Assembly: GCA_016869535.1 (NCBI GenBank)
Contig: VGDX01000003.1
Span: 62,001-126,000, forward strand
DNA length: 64,000 nucleotides
Reading direction: 5' to 3'
Source of the DNA: Alphaproteobacteria bacterium
Lineage (GTDB): Bacteria > Pseudomonadota > Alphaproteobacteria > Rhizobiales > Methyloligellaceae
The position numbers and the translations under genes were made by a program. Numbering within the stretch: the stretch's first letter is position 1; each line of letters begins with the position of its first letter. Below are positions 9,562 to 20,039 of the stretch, piece after piece. The notes beneath the pieces are model-generated. The model ran no database searches. It had not been told where the DNA came from and was given only the letters and a program-made list of their open reading frames with translations.

Positions 9562-10227
9562 GTGATTCGCTTTGACAATGTCGGGCTGCGCTACGGCTCG
9601 GGCCCGGAAATCCTGCGCGATGTCACTTTTCAGGTGTTTCCGGGGTCTTTTCACTTTCTGACCGGGCCTTCGGGGGCCGGCAAGACGACGCTGTTGCGGC
9701 TGCTGTTCATGTCGCTCAAGCCGTCAAGGGGGCTCATTTTCCTGTTCGGCAAGAATGCCGGGGACCTGACCCCTGCCGCCAGGGCGGAATTGCGCCGCCG
9801 AATCGGCATGGTCTTTCAGGATTTCCGCCTGCTCGACCACCTCACCACCTGGGAGAATGTGGCTCTGCCCCTGCGCGTGATGGGCAAGAAGGAACAGGAT
9901 TACAGCGAGGACGTGACCGACCTCATCCGCTGGGTCGGGCTCGGCGACCGCATCCATGCCTACCCTGAAATCCTCTCGGGTGGCGAGAAGCAGCGCGCGG
10001 CCATTGCGCGCGCCGTAATCGCGCGGCCCGAATTGCTGCTCGCCGACGAGCCCACGGGCAATGTCGATCAGGCCATCGGCAACCGCCTGCTGCGGCTCTT
10101 CGTCGAACTCAACCGGCTCGGCACGTCGGTGATCATCGCCACCCACGATCATGCCCTGATGGATCAACTCCCGGCGCCGCGCCTGATGCTCTATGACGGT
10201 CATCTCCAGACGAGGGCCGCGCGGTGA
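9562..10227 (+). CDS. ftsE: Cell-division ATP-binding protein FtsE
   Basis: FtsE is the ATPase of the FtsEX complex, which activates septal peptidoglycan hydrolases. The 221-residue ABC protein starts at GTG 9562. It shows Walker [10 protein letters not shown] (35-43), a Q-loop [11 protein letters not shown], the signature [14 protein letters not shown] (about 139-152) and Walker [11 protein letters not shown]. Its stop overlaps the ftsX start by 4 bp (GTGA), which implies translational coupling. Confidence 0.95.
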   Translation: MIRFDNVGLRYGSGPEILRDVTFQVFPGSFHFLTGPSGAGKTTLLRLLFMSLKPSRGLIFLFGKNAGDLTPAARAELRRRIGMVFQDFRLLDHLTTWENVALPLRVMGKKEQDYSEDVTDLIRWVGLGDRIHAYPEILSGGEKQRAAIARAVIARPELLLADEPTGNVDQAIGNRLLRLFVELNRLGTSVIIATHDHALMDQLPAPRLMLYDGHLQTRAAR

Positions 10228-11222
10228 CATTCCTGTCCGACATACGGGACTATCCCTGGACGAGCCTGCTGACCGGCATCCTGCCGGCACGGCTCGCCGG
10301 CCTCCTGCCCGCCCGTTACCAGACCAAGGAGGCGCAGATCGTGCCCTCGGCTTCGGTCGCGGGACACGCGCTCACCGTGGTCATCGCCATCATGACCTTT
10401 CTCGCCTGCCTCACTGCTGGCGCGGTCTACATGGTCAACCGGTCGGCGCAAGCCTGGGTCAACGACATCGCAAGCGAGATCACCGTCGAGCTCGATCCCG
10501 CCAACGCGGCCGACATCGACAAGAAGGTGACGCTCGTGTCGCTGTTCCTTGCCAAGCAAAAGGGGGTGTCGGAAGTGAAACCCCTTAGCGCCGAAGATTC
10601 CGCCAGATTGCTCGAACCTTGGCTCGGCCAAACGCCTGCGCTTTCAGCTTTACCCATACCGCGGTTGATCGCCGTCGAAATCGATCGCTCAAATCCACCC
10701 GATATCGGCGTGATCAAGCAGGCGCTTGCGCAAAACTTCGAGGGCGTCACGCTCGACGATCATCGCCGCTGGCAGTCGGAGATCAAGACACTGACCCGCT
10801 CCACCGCGCTTGGCGGCTTGTCAGTGCTCGCTCTCGTCGCTGCGGCCACCATCGCCATCATCGTGTCGGCAACGCGCAGCGCCATGGCGTCCAACCGCGA
10901 GATCATCGAGGTGCTGCATCTAGTCGGCGCCAATGAGCGCTTTATCGGCCGTGAGTTCGAGCGGCATTTTTTCGGACTTGGCGTGCGCGCCGGCCTGGTC
11001 GGCGTGGTGGCTGCCATCCTCGCCTTCCTGCTATTGCCAACTCTCATGCAACTGCTGGGCGGCGGCTTCGTCGCTGATGCCGAAGTGCGGCGGCTCGTCG
11101 GTCCCGGAAGGCTCGATTTCGCCGGTTACCTCATCCTGGTGCTGGTGCTGATCGTAGTGGCCGGGCTGTGCATGATCACCTCCCGTATCGGTGTGAATCG
11201 TGTCCTCAAGTCCTACGAATGA
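10224..11222 (+). CDS. ftsX: Cell-division protein FtsX
   Basis: FtsX is the membrane partner of FtsE. The 332-residue protein has a cytoplasmic N-terminus of about 55 residues, a first transmembrane helix (about 50-72), a periplasmic loop (about 73-190, containing the FtsX ECD fold that contacts hydrolase activators) and three more helices (about 195-218, 245-275, 300-322). It starts at GTG 10224 within the ftsE stop. Confidence 0.94.
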   Translation: MTFLSDIRDYPWTSLLTGILPARLAGLLPARYQTKEAQIVPSASVAGHALTVVIAIMTFLACLTAGAVYMVNRSAQAWVNDIASEITVELDPANAADIDKKVTLVSLFLAKQKGVSEVKPLSAEDSARLLEPWLGQTPALSALPIPRLIAVEIDRSNPPDIGVIKQALAQNFEGVTLDDHRRWQSEIKTLTRSTALGGLSVLALVAAATIAIIVSATRSAMASNREIIEVLHLVGANERFIGREFERHFFGLGVRAGLVGVVAAILAFLLLPTLMQLLGGGFVADAEVRRLVGPGRLDFAGYLILVLVLIVVAGLCMITSRIGVNRVLKSYE

Positions 11223-11319
11223 GCCCGTAGATCAGCGGGCTACAGATGTGGCCAAGTTGATTTCACGGGTGCGCGATTTTACCTATTCTTGCGCCGGCCC
11301 AAAGGCCCGGGAGTAGCAG

Positions 11320-12012
11320 GTGGTCGAGGAACTCGAGCAGCAGACGGAAAGACCGCGCCGGTTCAGCGGCTTCGCGGGCGGCGTGCGGCTCATTTTCGAC
11401 GCCATGCTCGCGGCCGTTGTGCTGGTGGTGATCGGTTTTGTGATCTTCGCCGATAGCGTCGAACGCGAGGCGCACGAGCCGGCCACCAAAGCCGACGGCA
11501 TTGTCGTGCTGACAGGCGGCGTTGCCCGCATCGACCATGCACTTAAACTGTTGGAACACGGCAAGGCGAAACGCGTCTTCATCACCGGCGTTTATCGCGG
11601 CACCACCGAGACTGAGCTGCGGAGGCTCGCCAGCGCCGGCGACCAGTATTTCACCTGCTGCGTGGATATCGACAAGGATGCCTTTAACACCATCGGTAAC
11701 GCCGCCGAGACCAGCGAATGGGTGGCGCTGCACGGTTACAATTCAATCATCGTCGTCACCTCGAATTATCATATGCCCCGCACGCTCGCCGAGCTTGGAC
11801 GGGTGATGCCGACGGTTGAGCTCATCCCCTACGCGGTGGTGGACAACAATTTGCAGCTTGAGCGCTGGTGGACCTATCCGGGCACGACCAAGGTCCTCCT
11901 CTCCGAGTATCTGAAATATCTGCCGGCACTCGGGCGACTTGGCGCCACGAAGGTGGTGCGCGCCATTTTCTCGGGTGAAACGGTCGCGCCCGAAGATCTG
12001 CCGCAGCCCTGA
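11320..12012 (+). CDS. YdcF/ElyC-type DUF218 membrane protein
   Basis: The 230-residue protein starts at GTG 11320. A transmembrane helix at about 26-46 is followed by a DUF218 Rossmann-like domain with DGIVVLTGGVARIDHAL, the GNAAETSEWV segment and VVTSNYHMPRTLAEL, all typical of YdcF/ElyC/SanA relatives. Members are linked to envelope integrity and undecaprenyl-phosphate metabolism, but biochemistry is thin. It lies in the conserved ftsE-ftsX-ydcF-plsC order. Confidence 0.85.
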   Translation: MVEELEQQTERPRRFSGFAGGVRLIFDAMLAAVVLVVIGFVIFADSVEREAHEPATKADGIVVLTGGVARIDHALKLLEHGKAKRVFITGVYRGTTETELRRLASAGDQYFTCCVDIDKDAFNTIGNAAETSEWVALHGYNSIIVVTSNYHMPRTLAELGRVMPTVELIPYAVVDNNLQLERWWTYPGTTKVLLSEYLKYLPALGRLGATKVVRAIFSGETVAPEDLPQP

Positions 12013-12020
12013 TCTCCCGG

Positions 12021-12758
12021 ATGATCCGTTCTCTCATCTTCAACATTCTGTTCTTCGTCACGACCACGCTGTTCGTGGTGATCGGCAGCCCGTTGCTGTT
12101 CGCCCCGCGAAGCTGGGCGATGTATGCGCTCGCCGTGCATGCACGCTTTGAGCTATGGCTGTTGCGGGTCATCGTCGGTACCAAGATCGAGGTGCGCGGA
12201 AAGGAGAAGCTGCCGAAGGGTCCATGTCTCGTCGCCGCCAAGCATCAATCGGCGTGGGAGACTTTCGCTCTCATCCCGCTGTTCCGTGACCCCGCCTTCC
12301 TCATGAAGCGGGAGTTGTTCTGGATCCCCTTCCACGGCTGGTTCTCGCATAAATTCCGCATGATCCCGGTCGATCGTGACAAGGGGCCTTCGGCGCTAAG
12401 AAGCATGCTGCGCGAAGCCAAGACGCGCATCGCGGATGGGCGGGAGATCATCATCTTCCCCGAAGGCACGCGACGCGCGCCGGGAGCACCGCCCGACTAC
12501 AAGACAGGCGTGATCCTGCTTTACGATGCGCTTAATGTTCCTTGCGTGCCAGTCGCCCTCAATTCCGGTGTGTACTGGCCGCGGCGCTATCCGCGTCGCC
12601 ATCCCGGCACGATCGTGGTCGAATTTCTCGATCCCATTCCGCCCGGCCTGCCCAAGGCCGAATTCCTGAGCCGGCTGCAAGAAGCGATCGAGACCGCCTC
12701 CGACCGCCTCTTTTTGGAAGCCAAGGCGGGGGAACCAGGCGCGTTAACCAAGCGTTAA
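12021..12758 (+). CDS. plsC: 1-acyl-sn-glycerol-3-phosphate acyltransferase
   Basis: PlsC transfers an acyl chain to lysophosphatidic acid, giving phosphatidic acid at the inner membrane. The 245-residue protein has an N-terminal hydrophobic segment (about 5-35). The acyltransferase motif I reads KHQSAWE (about 74-80; HX4E rather than the usual HX4D). FPEGTR is at about 146, and PVALNSGVYWP is motif IV. It follows ydcF after 8 bp. A second PlsC-like gene lies at 38,538-39,194. The stop codon forms part of a CtrA-type TTAA repeat. Confidence 0.92.
   Translation: MIRSLIFNILFFVTTTLFVVIGSPLLFAPRSWAMYALAVHARFELWLLRVIVGTKIEVRGKEKLPKGPCLVAAKHQSAWETFALIPLFRDPAFLMKRELFWIPFHGWFSHKFRMIPVDRDKGPSALRSMLREAKTRIADGREIIIFPEGTRRAPGAPPDYKTGVILLYDALNVPCVPVALNSGVYWPRRYPRRHPGTIVVEFLDPIPPGLPKAEFLSRLQEAIETASDRLFLEAKAGEPGALTKR
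12744..12758. promoter_or_regulatory. CtrA-type binding site
   Basis: TTAACCAAGCGTTAA is an exact TTAA-N7-TTAA match to the alphaproteobacterial CtrA consensus. It covers the end of plsC and lies 108 bp before the start of the orphan gene at 12,867. Assignment is from the motif only. Confidence 0.5.
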
Positions 12759-12866
12759 GAGCTCTAAGTTCATCATTTGTTCCAGGAGAGATTCGAGCCT
12801 GACGGACTGTCTTGAATTCGTCATCCCTCCACCCATTTAGAGTCTTGGTTAAAGCGGACGGGTTCC

Positions 12867-13274
12867 ATGCGGATAAGTAAAGTCGAGTTTGGTGAGAGTG
12901 GTCCAGCCGAGGAAGCGGCTTTGGTCTGCGCCGAGTCTGCCTTCTCACAGGCCTTCCATTATTGGCGTGGCACCTCGGGCAAGCGCTATCTGCATAGCGT
13001 CTACACGCTGATCGGCTGCCCGGCGTTGCCTAAGGCGAACTACATCCTGGTTCGCCGCTACGCTAATGGCAGCCGCGTGGCTTTGGCCTTCGGCCAGACC
13101 AAGGATGAGGCCATCTCACTCAATCTGGCGCATCTGCGTTATCAAGGCGCGAAATGCGGCGCGAATGAAGTGCATCTGCACCTCCTGGCTGAGACGCCGG
13201 AGGAGCGCGCCCTGGTCGAGGATGACCTGACCGCGGCGCATTGCCGTCGCTTCGTCATCGCTGACGCCGCTTAG
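12867..13274 (+). CDS. Small conserved-looking protein of unknown function
   Basis: I do not recognise this 135-residue protein. It is soluble-looking with no signal peptide or transmembrane helix, contains HYWRGTSGKRYLHSVYTLIGCP and a repeated alpha/beta pattern, and ends with a run of Asp and Ala. Codon use is like its neighbours, which supports a real gene. It is monocistronic, convergent with phaR and preceded by a full CtrA box (12744-12758), which may tie it to the cell cycle. The start ATG 12867 lacks a clear Shine-Dalgarno sequence. Confidence 0.75.
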   Translation: MRISKVEFGESGPAEEAALVCAESAFSQAFHYWRGTSGKRYLHSVYTLIGCPALPKANYILVRRYANGSRVALAFGQTKDEAISLNLAHLRYQGAKCGANEVHLHLLAETPEERALVEDDLTAAHCRRFVIADAA

Positions 13275-13302
13275 CGACCCTCATACAATTGTTGAATTCG
13301 TT

Positions 13303-13351
13303 ATGGCCGGCTTGTCCCGGTCATTTTCATCATACCGGCGAAAGCAGGTAT
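13303..13351. repeat. Pair of intergenic palindromes
   Basis: Two adjacent palindromes fill the gap between convergent genes. The first (13303-13324) has TGGCCGG and CCGGTCA arms around CTTGTC and resembles the GGCCGGGCTTGTCCCGGCC repeat common in Rhizobiales intergenic DNA. The second (13332-13351) has ATACC and GGTAT arms around GGCGAAAGCA. They may also act as a bidirectional terminator. Confidence 0.5.
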
Positions 13352-13962
13352 TAGCGCCGGGACAGTTGCTCGAGCCGCTGCTGCATGGCCGTGAGCTCGT
13401 CTTTCAGCGCGGCGATCTCGTCTTGGCTCGGCTTGGCGCTGCCAATCGCTTTTGTGTCGCCCGGCTCGTCTGTCTTGGCGCCTTGGTTGTTGCCTTCTCC
13501 CTTGGGGAAAGGACTGAACAGGCCGAGGGCGCGCTCGAAGGCGGCGAAATTCTTGCGCACCTGCTCCTGCATCATCTCGAAGGCGGCGGTGCCGAAGGTG
13601 CTGGCGAAACGGCGGCGATATTCTTCCTGCTGGCGCGTCAGCGAATCGAGGCTGAACTCGAGATAGCTCGGTACAAGTTTTTGCATGCTGTCGCCATAGA
13701 AGCGGATGAGCTGGCGCAAGAAACCGATAGGCAGGAGGTTGGTGCCCCGGCTCTCCTGCTCGACGATGATCTGGGTCAGCACCGCATGGGTCAAATCTTC
13801 GCCGGTCTTGGCGTCGTAGACCACAAAATCGCGGTTCCCCCGCACCATTTCGGCGAGGTCCTCGAGCGTCACATAGGTGCTGGTATCGGTATTGTAGAGC
13901 CTGCGGTTCGCGTATTTCTTGATAATGACCGGCCGGCTATCCTGTCCCGCGTCCCTTGCCAC
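13351..13962 (-). CDS. phaR: Polyhydroxyalkanoate synthesis repressor PhaR
   Basis: PhaR represses phasin and PHB genes and binds PHB granules. The 203-residue protein has the N-terminal PHB accumulation regulator domain (VIIKKYANRRLYNTDTSTY at about 12-30, then DFVVYDAKTGEDLTHAVLTQII) and a PHB_acc domain (about 70-130). The tail is a low-complexity, coiled-coil-like segment. It is divergent from phaA-phaB, the usual arrangement. A TGC-N3-GCA palindrome at 14041-14051 is a plausible operator. Confidence 0.95.
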   Translation of the reverse strand: MARDAGQDSRPVIIKKYANRRLYNTDTSTYVTLEDLAEMVRGNRDFVVYDAKTGEDLTHAVLTQIIVEQESRGTNLLPIGFLRQLIRFYGDSMQKLVPSYLEFSLDSLTRQQEEYRRRFASTFGTAAFEMMQEQVRKNFAAFERALGLFSPFPKGEGNNQGAKTDEPGDTKAIGSAKPSQDEIAALKDELTAMQQRLEQLSRR

Positions 13963-14040
13963 TCGCTCGCTCCTAAAGCCTTGGTATCAAAGCCCAAGGC
14001 TATTACATCCCGCAACTGCGAAATCAGTAGCACGATCTTT

Positions 14041-14051
14041 GTGCAAAGCAC
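14041..14051. promoter_or_regulatory. Candidate PhaR operator
   Basis: GTGCAAAGCAC is a perfect inverted repeat with a TGC-N3-GCA core, resembling PhaR sites described in Paracoccus. It lies between the divergent phaR and phaA genes, 120 bp before the phaA start. The role is inferred from position and motif. Confidence 0.4.
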
Positions 14052-14167
14052 CAGAGGCTTTGCCAAAAGGCTTAATGGGGGGCGGCAAGGCTTAGGCTTT
14101 CCCCCTGTGACACACTAGGTTATGTACCTGTTCCCTTCCCTGAGGCCTTGGGTATTCGGAGAGCTGA

Positions 14168-15352
<1,185 letters not shown>

Positions 15353-15419
15353 TCGAAACGCAGGAATTACACGCAATTCAGCAAGGCGCCATCAAGAGCG
15401 CCCTTAACGGGAGGTTACC

Positions 15420-16142
15420 ATGGGACGGGTGGCTCTGGTCACGGGGGGAACGCGCGGCATCGGCGCCGCGATCTGCAAGGCATTGCAAAAGGCAGGCTAC
15501 AACGTCGCCGCCAATTACGGCGGTAATGACGACGCCGCGCAAGCCTTCAAGAAGGAAACCAAGATCCCGGTATTCAAATGGGACGTGGGCGACTACGTCG
15601 CCTGCAACGAGGGCATCGTCGCGGTCGAGAACGAGGTCGGCCCGATCGAGGTGCTGGTCAACAATGCCGGCATCTCGCGCGACGCCATGCTGCAGAAGAT
15701 GACGCACGGGCAATGGTCGGAAGTGATCCGCACCAATCTCGATTCGCTATTCAACATGACGCGCCCCGTCATCAACAATATGCGCGAGCGAGGCTTTGGC
15801 CGCATCGTCAACATCTCCTCGATCAACGGGCAGAAGGGCCAGCTCGGGCTGGTCAACTACTGCGCGGCCAAATCCGGCGTGATCGGTTTCACTCGGGCGC
15901 TGGCGCTGGAGAGTGCGCGCAAGGGCATTACCGTGAACGCCATCGCGCCGGGCTATGTCGCAACCGACCTGCTCGCCGGCGTCTCGGAAGATGTGATGAA
16001 GGCGATCGTGGGGCAGATTCCGGTTGGGAGACTCGGCGAGGCCGACGAGGTGGCGCGCTGCGTGGTGTTCCTCGCCGCCGACGAGGCGGCCTGGATCACC
16101 GGCTCGACGCTCACCATCAATGGCGGCCAGTTCATGGATTGA
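15420..16142 (+). CDS. phaB: Acetoacetyl-CoA reductase
   Basis: PhaB reduces acetoacetyl-CoA to (R)-3-hydroxybutyryl-CoA with NADPH. The 240-residue short-chain dehydrogenase has the cofactor loop TGGTRGIG (8-15), NNAGI at about 80, the catalytic Tyr-Lys in YCAAKSG (about 147-153) and the family end STLTINGGQFMD. A strong Shine-Dalgarno GGGAGG precedes the ATG. With phaA it forms the PHB precursor operon. Confidence 0.96.
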   Translation: MGRVALVTGGTRGIGAAICKALQKAGYNVAANYGGNDDAAQAFKKETKIPVFKWDVGDYVACNEGIVAVENEVGPIEVLVNNAGISRDAMLQKMTHGQWSEVIRTNLDSLFNMTRPVINNMRERGFGRIVNISSINGQKGQLGLVNYCAAKSGVIGFTRALALESARKGITVNAIAPGYVATDLLAGVSEDVMKAIVGQIPVGRLGEADEVARCVVFLAADEAAWITGSTLTINGGQFMD

Positions 16143-16145
16143 GGC

Positions 16146-16574
16146 CTAGGGCTCGAAGCCCTGAGGCGCCAATTCGAAGCCGGAAAATTCGAAGCCGGGC
16201 GCCACGGTGCAACCCACCAGCGTCCAGGCGCCGAGGCTCTTAGCGCTCTGCCAGGCATGGGCTGGGACCGCGGCATGGGGCACTTCGCCATGCGGCCAAT
16301 CGGGTCCTAGACGGCACTCGATGCGTGCCTCGCCATCCTTCATTTCGAGCAGCAACGGCGCGCCGCCGTGCCAATGCCACAGCTCGACGGCATCGACTCT
16401 ATGCCAGTGGGAGACTTCACCTGCCTTCAGCAGGAACAGGATCGCGGTCGAGTGCGCCCGGCCATCATGTCCCGATGCGTCACGGAACATCTCGCGGAAC
16501 CAGCCGCCCTCCGGATGCGGCGCGAGCTTGAACAGCGCGATGATGTCATCGCCAGTGAGAGCCGGAACGGACAT
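16146..16574 (-). CDS. DUF985-type cupin protein
   Basis: The 142-residue protein is a single cupin of the DUF985/YML079 family: PHPEGGWFREMFRD near the N-terminus, STAILFLLKAGEVSHWHRVDAVELWHWHGG as the metal/ligand barrel, and APGFEFSGFELA near the end. The start MSVPALTGDD (16574) is chosen because the longer frame upstream lies inside gloB. It begins 1 bp after gloB and is probably co-transcribed with it. The enzymatic role of the family is unsettled. Confidence 0.88.
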   Translation of the reverse strand: MSVPALTGDDIIALFKLAPHPEGGWFREMFRDASGHDGRAHSTAILFLLKAGEVSHWHRVDAVELWHWHGGAPLLLEMKDGEARIECRLGPDWPHGEVPHAAVPAHAWQSAKSLGAWTLVGCTVAPGFEFSGFELAPQGFEP

Positions 16575-16575
16575 G

Positions 16576-17346
16576 TCAGAACCGGTCCTTGCGACGGCGA
16601 ATCTCGCCAAAGATATCCTGCAAAGGCCGCCCTTCCATGCCGAGGCGTTTCTGAATGGCAGGACTCGACGGACGCAGGAAGGGGTTGGTATCAAGTTCCT
16701 GTGCGACGGTCGTGGGGAGCGCCGGCTCGCCACGATCGGCGAGCTTCGCCACCTCGGCGGCGCGGGCGCGCAGCGCGTCGTTCTCCGGCTCGACGGTGAG
16801 GGCAAAACGGCAATTGGCGTCGGTATATTCGTGACCGCAATAGAGATTGGTTTCGGGCGGCAGCGCGGCTAGTTTCTGCAACGATGACCACATGGTCTTG
16901 GCGTCACCCTCGAGCAGACGCCCGCAGCCGACCGAGAACAGCGTGTCGCCGACAAATACGAGATCATTGTCGGGGAAATGATAACTGACATGGCCCCGCG
17001 TATGACCCGGCGTTTCGATCACGCGCGCCTTGGCGCCGCCGACCTCGATCGTGTCGCCTTCGCTCACCTTGACGTCGATGCCGGGAATGGAGTGAGCCTC
17101 CTTGGCCGGACCGATGATGGTGCAGCCGGTGGCGCGCTTGACGGCGGTATTGCCGGCAGTGTGGTCCTGGTGATGATGGGTGGTGAGGATATGGCTGAGC
17201 TTCCACCCCTTCTCGTGCAGAGCGGCCAGTAACTCATCGGCATCCGGCGCATCGATGGCGGCCGTGGAGCCGCTCGCCGGATCGTGCACTAGCACGCCGT
17301 AATTGTCGCTGCGGGTGGGAAACTGGTGCACTTCGAGACGGGTCAT
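16576..17346 (-). CDS. gloB: Hydroxyacylglutathione hydrolase (glyoxalase II)
   Basis: GloB hydrolyses S-lactoylglutathione to lactate and glutathione, the second step of methylglyoxal detoxification. The 256-residue metallo-beta-lactamase-fold protein has the metal motif THHHQDHTAG (H57, H59, D61, H62), the TPGHTRGHVSYH segment, FVGDTLFSVGCGRLLEG and the C-terminal glutathione-contact HAGYD-type YCGHEYTDANCRFA. It is divergent from the methyltransferase gene at 17,419. Confidence 0.95.
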   Translation of the reverse strand: MTRLEVHQFPTRSDNYGVLVHDPASGSTAAIDAPDADELLAALHEKGWKLSHILTTHHHQDHTAGNTAVKRATGCTIIGPAKEAHSIPGIDVKVSEGDTIEVGGAKARVIETPGHTRGHVSYHFPDNDLVFVGDTLFSVGCGRLLEGDAKTMWSSLQKLAALPPETNLYCGHEYTDANCRFALTVEPENDALRARAAEVAKLADRGEPALPTTVAQELDTNPFLRPSSPAIQKRLGMEGRPLQDIFGEIRRRKDRF

Positions 17347-17418
17347 GCTGTAAGCCTAGCATCCTGGACCGACAGATAGAACGGTCAGTTCTCTGGCTTC
17401 TTACACTAGGATGCGCTC

Positions 17419-18165
17419 ATGCATCTCGACGTTATCGATATCAAGGATTTCTACACGAGGCCGCTGGGGCAAGTGGTGCGGCGACTGCTCGGCGCCCGCA
17501 TCCGGGCACGCTGGAGCGACATCAAAGGCTGCCGCACTTTCGGGCTCGGCTTCGCCACGCCCTATCTCGGCGCCTTCCGGGGACAGGCCGAGCCTCTGGG
17601 CGCGTTGATGCCCGCCAATCTCGGCGCCATCACCTGGCCCGACCAGGGGCAGAGCCTGAGCGTGCTGGTCGATGAAACCGATCTGCCGCTGATCGACGAG
17701 ATCGCCGACCGCATTCTCCTCGTGCACATGCTGGAATGGTCAGAGAAATCGCGCGCGCTGTTGCGCGAGATATGGCGGGTGCTGTCGCCGAACGGACTGT
17801 TGCTGTTGGTTGTGCCTAACCGGCGGGGCCTGTGGGCACGGGTCGATACCACGCCGTTCGGCTATGGCAGCCCGTTCAGCCGCTCACAGCTTGCCAAGCT
17901 GCTCAAGGAGGCGATGTTCTCGCCCGAAGAGTGGCAATACGCGCTCTACATGCCGCCCTTCAATTGGCGGGTGCTGCTGCGCTGGCCGCTGTTCTGGGAA
18001 CGGCTAGGCCTCGTGCTGTGGCCGACCTTCTCCGGCGTGATCATGGTCGAGGCGACGAAGCAGGTTTATGCCGCGGTGCCGGTGCGCGAGGTGAAAGCCC
18101 GCCGCCGCATCGTCCCTGTCCCTGCCGGCGTCACACCGCGACGCGGGAGCCTAGCGCGACAATAG
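17419..18165 (+). CDS. SAM-dependent methyltransferase-like protein
   Basis: The 248-residue protein resembles class I SAM methyltransferases often encoded beside gloB in this order. The glycine-rich SAM loop is weak (FGLGFATPYLGAF, about 39-51). The C-terminal half matches the methyltransferase_11 pattern: LLVHMLEWSEKSRALLREIWRVLSPNGLLLLVVPNRRGLW. The substrate is unknown. The 3' end overlaps the convergent metW by 15 bp. Confidence 0.75.
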   Translation: MHLDVIDIKDFYTRPLGQVVRRLLGARIRARWSDIKGCRTFGLGFATPYLGAFRGQAEPLGALMPANLGAITWPDQGQSLSVLVDETDLPLIDEIADRILLVHMLEWSEKSRALLREIWRVLSPNGLLLLVVPNRRGLWARVDTTPFGYGSPFSRSQLAKLLKEAMFSPEEWQYALYMPPFNWRVLLRWPLFWERLGLVLWPTFSGVIMVEATKQVYAAVPVREVKARRRIVPVPAGVTPRRGSLARQ

Positions 18166-18801
18166 GAACACGGCCTGCTCGCCGAACAGGTTCTGGGCGA
18201 AAAGCGGCATGGAGACGTCGAGCTTGCTGCCCGAGGCGTTGAGCGTCACCGCGCGCTCCACCTTGGCGCCCATATCTTTGCACAGGCCGAGGAAGTCCTT
18301 GATGGTGCAGAGATGGATGTTCGGCGTCGAGTACCAGCGTTCCGGCAGATTGTCGGTCTTAGGCATCTTGCCACCGAACATGAGCTGCGCGCGCACGCGC
18401 CAATGGCCGAAATTCGGGAAGGACACTACGGCGCGCTTGCCGATGCGCAACAGCTGCTCAAGCACGTCACGCGGATTGTAGGTCGCCTGGATGGTCTGTG
18501 AGAGGATGGCGTAGTCGAAGGCAAGATCCGGGTAATGCACGAGATCGGTGTCGGCATCGCCCTGGATCACCGCCAATCCTTGCGCCACGCAATTGTTCAC
18601 GCCCGCCTGGCTCAGCTCGATGCCGCGCCCGTCAACGCCGCGCTTCTCGGCGAGAAGGCGCAGAAGCGTGCCGTCGCCGCAGCCGATATCGAGCACGCGC
18701 GCGCCCGGCGTGACCATCTCGGCGATGAGCAAGAGATCGACACGCGCCGTATTGGACGGCCGAATATTGCTTGAAGGCGCGTTGAGGTTCACGGCAGCCA
18801 T
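18151..18801 (-). CDS. metW: MetW, methionine biosynthesis protein
   Basis: MetW pairs with MetX in many proteobacteria and is needed for homoserine acetyltransferase activity or regulation. The 216-residue methyltransferase fold has the SAM loop VLDIGCGDG (36-44) and the family segments [21 protein letters not shown] and [12 protein letters not shown]. Its start overlaps the metX stop by 13 bp, so the two are one operon (metX-metW). Confidence 0.93.
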   Translation of the reverse strand: MAAVNLNAPSSNIRPSNTARVDLLLIAEMVTPGARVLDIGCGDGTLLRLLAEKRGVDGRGIELSQAGVNNCVAQGLAVIQGDADTDLVHYPDLAFDYAILSQTIQATYNPRDVLEQLLRIGKRAVVSFPNFGHWRVRAQLMFGGKMPKTDNLPERWYSTPNIHLCTIKDFLGLCKDMGAKVERAVTLNASGSKLDVSMPLFAQNLFGEQAVFLLSR

Positions 18802-20015
18802 CCTTGCGTGTCGATCCCCCGCTTGGCCGCAGCGGCGCCAAGGAAGCCGCGAATGGTATCGAACAGCTCCGGCTCGTGCAGCAAAAACGAGTCATGACCA
18901 TTGTCGGTCTTTAGTTCGACGAAGCTGACATTAGCCGCGACCGCGTTCAGCGCATGCACGACCTCGCGGCTTTCTTCGGTCGGGAACAGCCAGTCAGAAG
19001 TGAACGACACGAGGCAGAAACGCGTCTTGGTGCCGGCAAAGGCATTGGCGAGCACGTCGCCATGATCCGCCGCGATGTCGAAATAATCCATGGCGCGGGT
19101 GATGTAGAGATAGGAATTGGCGTCGAAGCGGTCGACGAAGCTCAAGCCCTGATGGCGCAGATAGCTCTCCACCTGGAAGTCGGCGTCGAAGCCGAAGGTG
19201 ACCTTCTCGCGATCCTGGAGATTGCGGCCAAACTTATTATGCAGGGCATCGTCCGACATGTAGGTGATATGCGCCGCCATGCGCGCCACCGCCAAGCCTT
19301 TGCGCGGACTCTTGCCCTCTTCGAGATAACGGCCCTGACACCAATCGGGATCGGCCATCACCGCCTGGCGGCCGACCTCGTGAAAGGCGATGTTCTGCGA
19401 TGAGTGGCGCGCCGAGCATGCGATCGGCACTGCGGAGAACACGCGGTCCTTGTAGCTCGCCGCCCATTCCAGCACCTGCATGCCGCCCATCGAGCCGCCC
19501 AGCACGGAAAGCACCACCGGCACGCCGAGATGGTCGAGCAGCCGCGCCTGCGCGCGGACCATGTCGCGGATGGTGATGACCGGAAAGTCCGGACCGTAAG
19601 GGCGGCCTGTCGCCGGGTTGATCGAGCTTGGCCCGGTCGAACCCATGCAGCCGCCAATGACATTGGGGCAGAGCACGAAGTACCGATTGGTATCGATCGG
19701 CTTGCCGGGACCGACCATGGTCTCCCACCAGCCGGGCTTGCCGGTGACGGGGTGGATGTTGGCGACATGCTGATCCCCGGTCAGGGCATGGCAGATCAGG
19801 ATCAGGTTCGATTTGTCGGCGTTGAGCGTGCCGTAGGTCTGATAGGCAATGGAGAAGGGCGCGAGCTTGGTCCCGCAGTCGAGCTCGAGCGGCTCGTGCG
19901 CCGGGAAATGTACGACCTTGCTTTGCGGATTGGCGATCTGCTCAAGCCGCTTGTAGTCGGCCAGGCCTTCCGCCGCTCGTGTTTCGCTCATCGTCTTACT
20001 CACCCGGGCCTGCAT
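18789..20015 (-). CDS. metX: Homoserine O-acetyltransferase
   Basis: MetX acylates homoserine for methionine synthesis. The 408-residue alpha/beta hydrolase has the nucleophile elbow LGGSMGGMQ (about 169-177), the catalytic Asp in SDWLFP (about 341) and His in NGHDSFL (about 374). The start is ATG 20015 or ATG 19991 (MSETRAAEG); the second has the better upstream GGGTGAG. No SAM-II riboswitch core (GCTAAA box) is seen upstream. A promoter-like pair lies at 20040-20067. Confidence 0.94.
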   Translation of the reverse strand: MQARVSKTMSETRAAEGLADYKRLEQIANPQSKVVHFPAHEPLELDCGTKLAPFSIAYQTYGTLNADKSNLILICHALTGDQHVANIHPVTGKPGWWETMVGPGKPIDTNRYFVLCPNVIGGCMGSTGPSSINPATGRPYGPDFPVITIRDMVRAQARLLDHLGVPVVLSVLGGSMGGMQVLEWAASYKDRVFSAVPIACSARHSSQNIAFHEVGRQAVMADPDWCQGRYLEEGKSPRKGLAVARMAAHITYMSDDALHNKFGRNLQDREKVTFGFDADFQVESYLRHQGLSFVDRFDANSYLYITRAMDYFDIAADHGDVLANAFAGTKTRFCLVSFTSDWLFPTEESREVVHALNAVAANVSFVELKTDNGHDSFLLHEPELFDTIRGFLGAAAAKRGIDTQGWLP

Positions 20016-20039
20016 AACCCAAAATCCACAATTCGGCGT

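Noticed and set aside
13303..14118. 271-codon plus-strand frame opposite phaR
   Set aside because: It covers the intergenic palindromes and all of phaR in antisense; PhaR motifs on the minus strand are clear.
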